A stretch of 64,000 nucleotides of DNA. Source: Nannobrachium achirus (lineage: Eukaryota > Chordata > Actinopteri > Myctophiformes > Myctophidae). Location: positions 72,718,164 through 72,782,163 of the forward strand of contig OY997643.1 of the NCBI GenBank assembly GCA_963921795.1, read 5' to 3'. Made by a program: the position numbers and the translations under genes. The notes beneath the pieces are model-generated. The model searched no databases, had not been told where the DNA came from, and saw only the letters and a list, made by a program, of their open reading frames with translations. Shown one piece after another: positions 54,394 through 64,000 of the stretch; positions within the stretch are counted from its first letter, which is position 1; each line of letters begins with the position of its first letter.

Positions 54394-54546
54394 TTAGTAA
54401 ATGTATGTCCAGTCAGGTGCTGGATATGAGCGTGGCTTTTCACCGCTGGCAAGGATCTTTTCAGTGCCAAACGGAACCACCTTTCTGATAGGAACGTTGA
54501 GAGACTGCCGATGTGTCGCGTTGGCGAGCAGATTCTGCCATGGCAT
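54394..54546 (-). CDS. Unassigned 50-codon ORF
   Basis: The minus-strand frame starts MPWQNLLANATHRQ and ends ..APDWTYIY-stop, with an A at -3 before ATG. Composition looks more protein-like than the repeat ORFs around it. I cannot name a family, and it may be chance or a pseudogene fragment. No splice partner was seen. Confidence 0.2.
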   Translation of the reverse strand: MPWQNLLANATHRQSLNVPIRKVVPFGTEKILASGEKPRSYPAPDWTYIY

Positions 54547-54649
54547 CTTAAAAAGACGAAGGCCCAATAATTGTTCAGACAACGTTGACTATGTAAAAAC
54601 AAGAAAGTAAGAAAGTAGCTGGAGTCATTCAGAGAGTAATGTAACATTG

Positions 54650-55507
54650 TTTTGTCGAGGGATATACTGTTAGTGTTACATTATACATATATATGTACAA
54701 GTAGGCTGTACAAGAGGTACAATTAGTGCAGAGACTAATTGTGTGCAGAGAAGTATGTCATTACAGTTTCAAGTTTAAAGACTTATCTGTCTGTGTGTAA
54801 TGATTTACATCACATGTCATGTAACCGTATTCTCAACAGTGTTATTATCTGTGTCATGGCCTGACCCTCTGCCCTTCTGGGTATGCTCTTTATCCCTGGA
54901 CATTTGTTGTGTTCCTATTAGTGTGGGCTTTGTTATTCAGCCATAAGGACCTTTAGTTGCATCCTCCGTTCTTGTTCCTTCTTTGGTTTGACTTTCGTAT
55001 CGCTTCCCTGGTTGCTTATGTGTACTGTAATGTATTTGTTATGTTCTGCCAATAGCGTCTGTACTTTTATGTTTAGTGTTTTGGTCTTGTAGCTTTGTAG
55101 AGAGAGGTCAATTAAAAAAACAACAAGCTAGTTTCCCCTGGTGTTATATTATTTCCTGTTCTCATTAGTTATCAGTATCTGTCTTGTCTAACCAGTCCCG
55201 TGTCCTCTAAGGCCCCATATACACAAAGACGAGTACTTTACAAAACCTTCACTGTACAAACGGAATCGTCTCAAGAAATTCAAGTGTCCTCATGAATCCA
55301 CTGAGAATGCAACAAAACAACTGAAAATGCTGTACACATGCGCGGCCTGTGAGTGGCGCTGTAAAACGGCCACAAAGCACTAAAAAGAGAGAAGGAGAGA
55401 GCGATGTAATTTTTTGCCTTTCCTTTTATCATGTCCACTTGTTGCTGACGGAGGCTGTCTGTTGAGTTCACCTGCTAGTCTAGTAAATCTAGGGAAAAAA
55501 TACACTC
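54650..55507. other. No gene recognised
   Basis: AT-rich, unassigned. 55205-55450 has 'GGCCCCATATACAC' and GTGGCGCTGTAAAACG motifs that could be a Harbinger-type remnant. Confidence 0.35.
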
Positions 55508-56025
55508 AGGTTGGACAAAATTGTATTATTTAGTTTTTCAACTGATTCTGTTAGGAAATTAGGTCTACTAGCCAGGATAAATAAGTCTACCATAATCTGC
55601 TCACTGCAAATACCCACAGTGGCCAAATCAAGTTGGGCTTGTTGTTTGTTTTGCACAAAAAACATTCATTGGGCTAAAAATGGCCCCAGAAAATGATGGT
55701 TTAGTGATGAAAAGTGATGAGTCATCAAAAGAAAATCATCTTTTGTTGGCGTTTTCTGGGGCCAATGAATGTGTTTTGTGCAAAACAAATGCTTGCAATG
55801 GATTCAGCATCATGACAAACCCCCTAGTTAGACCCCTCACATCCTACTTAAAGCAGATTTATTTTCTGGGTATTTTCCTCCTGAATAGAAAGTCGATGGG
55901 AGCCCAACTTGATTTGGCCACTGTGGGTATTTGCAGTGAGCAAATTAGATTTTTTATCCTGGCTAGTAGACCTAATTTCCTAAGAGAATCAGTTGAAAAA
56001 CTAAATAATACAATTTTGTCCAACC
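55508..56025. mobile_element. Foldback element, ~240-bp arms (AGGTTGGACAAAATTG)
   Basis: The left end AGGTTGGACAAAATTG mirrors the right end CAATTTTGTCCAACCT. The centre is near 55720. The inner arms are shared with 26844-27460 and 33060-33700. Confidence 0.85.
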
Positions 56026-56653
56026 TCTGCCTTAATTTGATCTGACTATGCAGTAAGTTAGTCAATGTGTCGTTGCTGGCAGACAGAAACCAGTCCATTC
56101 TCCATTGGTACATTGTGTCCCTGATCCCCTCAGGGACACAACATCCTCTAGAGCTGGATTGGAGACTTTGGGTAAAGTGGTGATAATATATAATATGACA
56201 CCTGCAAGTATCTGACGATATATTAAGTCACAATACCAACTTTAATGAGGCAGTATTTACTCTGTTTTAAAAATATTAGGTTTTCATGAAAACAACATTT
56301 TCAGGTTAGCTGGTTATCTGACAGCAGAGATGCAGGACCCTGTGAGTTATTTGCAGTTCAGTGTCTTGTTTGTTCATAGTTGTAAATAATGTGGTCAATT
56401 CCTTGTTTATATCTAGTTTGTGTCTTCTAGTATCTTTGAAGTTCCTTGTGATTTTCCCAGTGTGGGTTTTGAGAATAAAACCTCTTGAATATCCACTACT
56501 CTGCCTGCGCCAGGCCGTTCTACACCTCCGTATCCACACCGCGACAAACTGATCCTTTTCTCAAGTCTTTCTATACCCAGATATTTACCCTCTAAAAAGT
56601 GTAAACCTTTATTTTAAATAAAACTCAGTTGAGAGAGGCATATTTCTGCTGTC

Positions 56654-56760
56654 CAGGGGTAGAAATGTAGTTTGTTAGAACTACTGCCATAGTGAACTAC
56701 TTGTAGCGCCATAAGCTACACTTTCAAAGTAGTAACTAGTACGTGACCAATGGTGAATAT
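56654..56760 (+). mobile_element. hAT-like left-end fragment
   Basis: CAGGGGTAGAAATGTAG and then AGTAACTAGTACG-type sequence. No right end. Confidence 0.3.
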
Positions 56761-56864
56761 TAACAATCAATCATTTAGCTGGGGACTTCCTGGAATCCAC
56801 AGAATTCCACAGATTCCATGCTAAGTAGGCCTACTTACCACAACATGTGACATGATTGTGTGTT

Positions 56865-57592
56865 TCTCAAAGTGGGGTCCTGGGCTTGAGGGGGTTCCAG
56901 GGGGGTCCCCAGTATACCAGTAGGTACATAGGTAAGGTCTTTAACCCTAGTCTAAGGCCCACTGTTGTAATATTACAACGTTTGTATTTTATCCAAAAAA
57001 AGGTTTAAATCATTTTATTTTAGCTCCCCCTACCACCTAAACGTCACCATTGGATTCTATTGTTTAGTATTACAATGCCATTGGCCACAATATTTGCATA
57101 TAAATACCCCCCACAGGGGCTGACATTCACACCCGCCACACCCGCTGACATTCCAGAGTTTTGACGAACAGCATCTCACTTTTTCATGGAAGCTATTCCT
57201 CACAAAAACAACAACAATTTTTTTGGGTGATCATTAGAATGTCTAGAACATGTACATATGTTATTATTGTGAAAAATATCCCCCATATGTAAATTAGAGC
57301 ATGACTTATGATTTATGATTTATGGCTATAAAACCTAACAAAAACATTAAAAAAAAAAAAACATTACATTTTCCTCTTATTAGGACTCCTACAACACCAT
57401 CTGATTTTTTTCAATTTTTAATTTCAAGCATTTCTATATTTGGGCCTTAGAGGGTTAAAAAGAAATCTGGAAAAGAATGAAACATTTTGAAACATTTGAA
57501 CACAAATCTTGCATGAGGTCCCTGACAAAACATATGTTCAGATCGGTACATCATTTGGGGGTCCTTGACATGACAAAGTTTGAGAAGCATCG
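56865..57592. mobile_element. Charlie-like hAT remnant
   Basis: TTTCTCAAAGTGGGGTCCTG at the left and GGGGGTCCTTGACATGAC plus AAAGTTTGAGAAGCAT at the right fit the two ends of a Charlie-type element. Terminal CAGTG is decayed at both ends. Confidence 0.5.
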
Positions 57593-57804
57593 TGATGCAT
57601 ATGATGCCTTCTTACAAAACAGACTATGATATGTGCACCGCAAGTTAAACATTTGGCATATTTTCTTTGCTTTTGGAGGTGATCTCTCTACTAAAACAAA
57701 ATGCATTATATTGTACTGTAGATCTTTTTATTTCAACTATCACAATCTAAAGTGGGTCACTTCTTGTATGCTCCCACATGCAAACAACAGCGATAAATAT
57801 GTAA

Positions 57805-58085
57805 TGAGGCTGTCGAGCAGAAACCTCTGCCCATATTTGCAACTTTTTGTGTTCTTTTTTGTAAACTAATGCCCTACCTACGATCATACTACAGCGTCGC
57901 ACAAAAGTATACAAAATAGCAGATCCACAAGCTTGGAAATTCAAGCAAGTCGATCGACTATTCTGGCTATTTTTGTACAAATCGTATCTGTACCCGACAG
58001 ATACGATTTGCTTCCAATCGGAATAAAGTATCCCAGCAGCCCACAATCCCGGACAACAAAAATATTTGTATCGATTTTCTCCCGT
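57805..58085. mobile_element. Oldest copy of the GTCGGGCAG foldback
   Basis: CTGTCGAGCAGAAACCTC, CGTCGCACAAAAGT and AATAGCAGATCCACAAGC are retained, but the right arm and tip have diverged. Confidence 0.5.
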
Positions 58086-58192
58086 CAAAGCCAAGCTACA
58101 GTCTAGATGGCAACTCTTCCACAGAGCAGCATTAATGATCTGTTATCTCCACAGTGAGAAGAAACCGCTGCTGTCACTGATCACATAAACAC

Positions 58193-59858
58193 TGACAATG
58201 ATAGGCATATAGTATACTGACCATTAGACATACAGTATACTGACCAATGAGAGACATACAGTATACTGACCAATGAGAGACATACAGTATACTGACCAAT
58301 AGGCATACAGTATACTGACCAATAGGCATACAGTACACTGACCAATGATAGACATACAGTATACTGACCAATAGACATACAGTATACTGACCAATGAGAG
58401 ACATACTGTATACTGACCAATGAGAGGCAGGCATACAGTATACTGACCAATGAGAGGCATTCAGTATACTGACCAATAGACATACAGTATACTGACCAAT
58501 GAGAGGCATTCAGTATACTGACCAATGATAGACATACAGTATACTGACCAATGATAGACATACAGTATACTGACCAATAGGCATACAGTATACTGACCAA
58601 TGAGAGGCATTCAGTATACTGAACAATAGACATACAGTATACTGACCAATGAGAGGCATTCAGTATACTGACCAATGATAGACATACAGTATACTGACCA
58701 ATGATAGACATACAGTATACTGACCAATGAGAGACATACAGTATACTGACCAATAGGCATACAGTATACTGACCAATGAGAGACATACAGTATACTGACC
58801 AATAGACATACAGTATACTGACCAATGAGAGACATACAGTATACTGACCATTAGACATACAGTATACTGACCATTAGACATACAGTATACTGACCAATAG
58901 GCATACAGTATACTGACCAATGATAGACATACAGTATACTGACCAATGATAGACATACAGTATACTGACCAATGATAGACATATCATATACTGACCAATG
59001 AGAGACATACAGTATACTGACCAATGATAGACATACCGTATACTGACCAATGAGAGACATACAGTATACTGACCAATGAGAGACATACCGTATACTGACC
59101 AATGATAGACATACAGTATACTGACCAATGATAGACATACCGTATACTGACCAATGATAGACATACAGTATACTGACCAATGAGAGACATACAGTATACT
59201 GACCAATGATAGACATACAGTATACTGACCAATGATAGACATACAGTATACTGACCAATGATAGACATACCGTATACTGACCAATGAGAGACATACAGTA
59301 TACTGACCAATAGACATACAGTATACTGACCAATGAGAGACATACAGTATACTGACCATTAGACATACAGTATACTGACCATTAGACATACAGTATACTG
59401 ACCAATAGGCATACAGTATACTGACCAATGATAGACATACAGTATACTGACCATTAGACATACAGTATACTGACCAATAGGCATACAGTATACTGACCAA
59501 TGATAGACATACAGTATACTGACCAATGATAGACATATCATATACTGACCAATGAGAGACATATCATATACTGACCAATGAGAGACATACCGTATACTGA
59601 CCAATGATAGACATACAGTATACTGACCAATGAGAGACATACAGTATACTGACCAATGAGAGACATACAGTATACTGACCAATGAGAGACATACAGTATA
59701 CTGACCAATGAGAGACATACAGTATACTGACCAATAGACATACAGTATACTGACCAATAGACATACAGTATACTGACCAATGATAGACATACAGTATACT
59801 GACCAATGATAGACATACAGTATACTGACCAATGATAGACATACCGTATACTGACCAA
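58193..59858. repeat. 23/26-bp minisatellite, roughly 70 units
   Basis: Core ACATACAGTATACTGACCAA followed by T + A (23-bp unit) or TGAGAG/TGATAG (26-bp unit). It continues at 61408-61612. Long minus-strand ORFs (up to 225 codons) arise only because the repeat lacks stops. Confidence 0.97.
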
Positions 59859-61407
59859 CAGAGTTGGGTGTAACGCGTTACAAAGTAACGCGTTACTGTA
59901 ATAATACTACTTTTTTCGGTAACGAGTAGTGTAACGGTACTACTCCTCCGAAATAATAATAACACTACAAATACTGCCTGGTCGCGTTACTCGCTACTCG
60001 CTACTTTCGTGCCTGCAGTTTCTGCTTCTGCCTTCAGCAGGAACCGATTGTAGGCCTAAACATCATCACTTGTCTTTTAAAACATTGGAACTGCCATTTC
60101 TCTAAAATAACTAACCAAAGAAGAGGTAATCAAACACATTTGATTGTCAGCGCAGCAGCAGGTCACGGTGACACTGTGGCAATCAAGCAGCAGCCAGCAG
60201 CCACCCGACATTTGATAACCATCGCATATAGATTAATACAAGGGACTAAAAACAGCAAACCCCCCAAATACGGATATTTATAATATCAAGCAAAGAAATG
60301 AGTTACCTTTTGCCTATGAGAGAAAGGGAGAGAGAGAGAAAAGAGAAAAAAAGAGTGGCACGGCAGCGCATCACGAGGTGCGCAAAGCCGACGTTTGAAT
60401 CACAGCCTAGATTAATATCCTACACGTGACAAGATACATTAAAACCCCCAAATAGTGAGTATTAAATATCCAGCGAGCCACAAGAATGAATTAGCCTACT
60501 GGAAATGTACGGTAGGCTGAGAGAGAGAGGGAAAAAGAGCACCTCACCTTTGCTCTGAGACTCTGACATGAGCTGATGATGACGGACAATTAATAATTCC
60601 TTATGCAAAACCATCGCTGTTATGTTGCTTTTTTAAGCAAATGGGAAGTTTTCCGCTGCTAGAATTAGTTTGACATTGTTTTAGTGCTTCTGCTGCACAC
60701 GGAGTCATCTCATTGTAGTTCCATCACTTTCGCCCGCTACAGTAGGGTAGAGTGGGGGAATAGGCCCCCCCTGGGGTAATAAGCCCCCCAGCTGTATTTG
60801 ACTACAGAACTACCTACTTACTAATACAAATTATAATAATTACTATGACCTGCTGCGCTCTGTGGGGGGAGAATCTCCGCCAGGTCATGTCCACCCCTGG
60901 ACTGGAAAATTCATAGGAGCCAAATGGAATGAAATCTGCTTAAACTGACTGACATATGGATACAGAACTATAGGCTATATAATGTCAGGTGGAAACCTTG
61001 TATGTCCATAAATAAATGAATAAACTCATATGTGAGCTTGAGCTAAATAAGGCCACAGGGGCTCAGAAATAATTTAATTATTATAATTTTGATTAATTAT
61101 TATAACTTCGTATTATTATTATTACCCTCATTCAAATGACCACCAGTGAGCCCTGCTCACCTCATTGAACAACATAACTGTATTGTATTAGATATTATAA
61201 TAATATATAATAAATATTTAATACATCTAATATATGTTGGCAATGCATTTCAGGCTTTTTTATGGAGTAACGCAAAAGTAGTGTAACGAGTAGTGTAACA
61301 AGTTACTTTCTCCAGGAAGTAATGAAGTAGTGTAAGGCACTACTTTTTTCAGAGGTAATATGTAATATGTAGTGCACTACTTTTTGGAGTAACGGATCCC
61401 AACTCTG
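59859..61407. mobile_element. hAT element inserted in the minisatellite, perfect 8-bp duplication
   Basis: The ends CAGAGTTGGGTGTAACG and GTAACGGATCCCAACTCTG are inverted. ctgaccaa, part of the minisatellite unit, is present on both sides (59851-59858, 61408-61415). 1,549 bp without a transposase frame. It contains repeated AGTAGTGTAACG at both ends. Confidence 0.92.
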
Positions 61408-61612
61408 CTGACCAATGAGAGACATACAGTATACTGACCAATGAGAGGCAGTGATAGGCATACAGTATACTGACCAATAGGCATACAGTATACTGACCAA
61501 TAGGCATACAGTATACTGACCAATGAGAGGCAGTGATAGGCATACAGTATACTGACCAATAGGCATACAGTATACTGACCAATGAGAGACATACAGTATA
61601 CTGACCAAAGTA
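61408..61612. repeat. Minisatellite, continuation right of the hAT insertion
   Basis: About eight further units, with an extra GGCAGTGAT variant in two of them. Confidence 0.95.
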
Positions 61613-61756
61613 ATCATGGATATACATTTACATTTCTTTGTTTTGTTTTGTTTTGTCTTGATTGGAATCAACCACCAGTAAACATTTTGATTGGACAATT
61701 TAAGTATGACTACAGCTGGCTTTATTTCTCTGACTGTGCATGTAATGAAATCCCTT

Positions 61757-61765
<9 letters not shown>

Positions 61766-61797
<32 letters not shown>

Positions 61798-61813
61798 CTC
61801 TCTCTCTCTCTCC
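61766..61813. repeat. (TC)n microsatellite
   Basis: TC run with one CGC interruption. Confidence 0.95.
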
Positions 61814-62140
61814 AATTATGACATAATAAGTATAGTTAATTTATTCAAGATAATTGCAATTATCCCTTTTTTCCCAACTATTTCCAATCTCTTTTAAAAA
61901 GTTTGGAAGTTATTAAAATATTTTGTGGTTTACACAGCTCTCTCTCTCTCTCTTCTTTTTCCTTTCCTTTGGGCTTTTATGCCTTTATTTATTTATAGCT
62001 TATAGTAGAGATTGACAGGAAACAACGAGAGAGAGAGAGATGAGGAGAGACATGCAGTAAAGATCGTGGGGAACGTGACTGGTCTCCAACCATCGATGCA
62101 CAGTCAGGATACTTATGAGCCAGCGGCCCGGACCTTTTAA

Positions 62141-62489
62141 AGGACAACTTTGTTTTTTTACAACATGGGTTCATACAGTGGGTGGGGGCATGCATACAAG
62201 TGGCAAAATATGTATTTAACACAATAAGCCCATTCCCAAGATGCACCGCGATCTTTCATGGGCAGATGTGACTTATGGGGGCTGGTAGTGTTACTGTAAA
62301 TAGTATTAAATAATTTGGCGGCTTATTGTGTCTAAAAATACATATTTAGTCACTTGTACGCATCATGGCCCCATCCCGCTAAAATGGCTAAAACGAAAGA
62401 AAGCAGTAACACTATTTTTTTCTTTTCTTTAATTACAATCTAAAATATGAACCTTTGTTGTAAAAAAAAAAGAAAAAAAAAGTTGTCCT
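62141..62489. mobile_element. TTAA-type MITE, AGGACAACTTTG family, complete
   Basis: TTAA at 62137-62140 and 62490-62493. The ends AGGACAACTTTGTTTTT and AAAAAAGTTGTCCT are inverted. The body matches 23510-23824. Confidence 0.8.
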
Positions 62490-62507
62490 TTAAGCCATTT
62501 TGATGCC

Positions 62508-62625
62508 AATACTTTTGTGCTTTTACTCAAGTACATTTTAATTCCTGACTTTTAGGTGTAACAGAGTGAGGTAGGCTATTCATTTTTACTTAGGTAAAAA
62601 ATGTGAGTAGTTTCTCCACCACAGC
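62508..62625 (-). mobile_element. hAT-like right-end fragment
   Basis: CTTTTACTCAAGTACATTTT to GAGTAGTTTCTCCACCAC, the reverse end of the family seen at 24522. Confidence 0.45.
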
Positions 62626-62744
62626 TGATCAATACTCCCCCTCAGGATGTTCTTCAAACACACAACAATATTCCTCCATGAAAGGCTCAGATATTGACCT
62701 GTTTTCCTTCCTCGTAGCTGCTCTGCCTTTTCACCCAGGAGAGA

Positions 62745-63382
62745 AGCTCTGTGCAGCACATGGTCCACCAACCACATGGTCCACCAACCAGGAGAGAAGC
62801 TCTGTGCACCACATGGTCCACCAACCACATGGTCCACCAACCACATGGTCCACCAACCACATGGTCCACCAACCAGGAGAGAAGCTCTGTGCAGCACATG
62901 GTCCACCAACCACATGGTCCACCAACCAGAAGAGAAGCTCTGTGCACCACATGGTCCACCAACCACATGGTCCACCAACCACATGGTCCACCAACCAGGA
63001 GAGAAGCTCTGTGCAGCACATGGTCCACCAACCAGGAGAGAAGCTCTGTGCACCACGTGGTCCACCAACCACATGGTCCACCAACCAGGAGAGAAGCTCT
63101 GTGCAGCACATGGTCCACCAACCACATGGTCCACCAACCACATGGTCCACCAACCACATGGTCCACCAACCACATGGTCCACCAACCAGGAGAGAAGCTC
63201 TGTGCACCACATGGTCCACCAACCACATGGTCCACCAACCAGGAGAGATGCTCTGTGCAGCACATGGTCCACCAACCACATGGTCCACCAACCACATGGT
63301 CCACCAACCAGGAGAGATGCTCTGTGCAGCACATGGTCCACCAACCAGGAGAGAAGCTCTGTGCATCACATGGTCCACCAAG
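62745..63382. repeat. Composite minisatellite (ACATGGTCCACCAACC / GGAGAGAAGCTCTGTGCA)
   Basis: Short 16-bp units (ACATGGTCCACCAACC) alternate irregularly with a GGAGAGAAGCTCTGTGCAGC block. It gives 200-293-codon frames in five frames on both strands, so none is credible as a gene. Confidence 0.95.
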
Positions 63383-63549
63383 TCTCTCTCTCCTGTATGG
63401 CTCTTTGACACCATTACTTATAATAATAATCGTTTATCGTTAATAATACCTGGAATTTTATTTAACTCTATAATAAGGAAATAATTCAGATAAGCAAATA
63501 CGAATACAAATTAAAAGCAATAAAACAAAGAGAGTCAACTTGTCTCCCC

Positions 63550-63715
63550 CAGGTGCCAAGCCTAGTCTTGGGGACCTCCAGGAGGCCACTAGACTGTACT
63601 CTGTTCTTGTTTTTTTTTTCTTTATCGTTTTCCTTCCTTCTCTGTAACTTTGTAAATAACCTTATACTGCTGTGCTGCCTCTGGACGACTGATTTCCCCC
63701 CTTGGGATAATAAAG

Positions 63716-63784
<69 letters not shown>
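63550..63784 (+). mobile_element. LINE 3' end with (TATC)n tail
   Basis: TTTCCCCCCTTGGGATAATA then AAGTTATC and about 17 TATC units. 'TTGGGATAATAAAG' with a tetranucleotide tail is typical of fish Rex/RTE-type LINE 3' ends. Confidence 0.6.
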
Positions 63785-63981
63785 ATAACTGTGGTTCAAG
63801 ACATTTTAATTGTATATAAAATATGTAGCTGTTCAGATATCTTATTTTACATCAGTATTGTTCATGTGAACTGGTTTGTTTAGGCTTATCCATTATAATT
63901 ATAAAATCGTTATGATTTATCACTGGTTTTCCACCGCGCATCACTTCCTCATTTACTCATAAAGCGGACAGCAGCAGCAGT

Positions 63982-64000
63982 CATGTCCCTCCGCGTCCTT
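63982..64000 (+). CDS. Possible gene start at window end (6 codons visible)
   Basis: ATG in a fair context (cagtcATGT) after CAG repeats, opening MSLRVL. Too short to identify. Confidence 0.15.

Noticed and set aside
58181..59965. Minus-strand ORFs of 100-225 codons
   Set aside because: The 23/26-bp minisatellite has no stops in any minus-strand frame; there are no start context or domain signals.
58193..61612. CRISPR-like look of evenly spaced repeats
   Set aside because: There are no unique spacers, units abut, the genome is eukaryotic and no cas genes are present; it is a minisatellite interrupted by a hAT element.
62603..63484. 293-codon ORF (and 210-252-codon ORFs on both strands)
   Set aside because: Produced by the ACATGGTCCACC minisatellite; several frames on both strands are equally open and the peptides are pure repeats.

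Overview
This window looks like a teleost fish chromosome segment made almost entirely of transposon-derived and tandem-repeat DNA. The fish assignment rests on family recognition, not on a database search. The signs are a KRAB-less C2H2 zinc-finger gene with an acidic 'EEPEPPHIKEEQ' N-terminal array, many hAT-type non-autonomous elements with 8-bp target duplications, a Tx1/L1-type ORF1, a tRNA-headed SINE with a fish-type body, typical fish LINE 3' tails, and abundant GT, GACA and TATC microsatellites. I see no rRNA, no functional tRNA, no CRISPR and no bacterial features.

Layout. 1-4.5 kb: the 5' half of a zinc-finger gene on the minus strand. Two coding exons (1-171, 1170-1811) and two alternative upstream exons (4080-4092 with a promoter-like region, and 4395-4496) have splice phases that fit. 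Its intron carries a TTAA-flanked element. 5.9-6.7 kb: a hAT element with a target duplication. 7.6-9.2 kb: microsatellites. 9.1-12.8 kb: a small retroposon-like unit encoding a 139-residue one-pass membrane protein, followed by an intact L1/Tx1 ORF1 with no ORF2. 12.8-14.3 kb: hAT fragments and a tRNA-derived SINE. 14.3-19.7 kb: a hAT element with a perfect 8-bp duplication that was split by a 5,056-bp giant inverted-repeat element carrying its own 6-bp duplication. 19.8-34.7 kb: many nested hAT, TTAA-type, Harbinger-like and foldback elements. 37.2-43.5 kb: an LTR element with two 511-bp, nearly identical LTRs and a 5-bp duplication but no recognisable gag or pol. 44-54 kb: a SINE, more hAT/foldback copies and minisatellites. 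55-64 kb: a foldback element, a 23/26-bp minisatellite interrupted by a hAT element, further minisatellites and a LINE tail.

The strongest unexplained signal is a hairpin with core AGCAGATCTACAAGC. It occurs about 30 times and lies at the centre of at least two otherwise different mobile-element families. The second is the 5-kb palindrome at 14,603-19,658. The third is the membrane-protein retroposon at about 9.5-11.0 kb. Most long open frames in the window come from minisatellites or palindromes and are not genes. The only coding regions I support well are the zinc-finger exons and the L1 ORF1. The membrane-protein ORF is a reasonable third.
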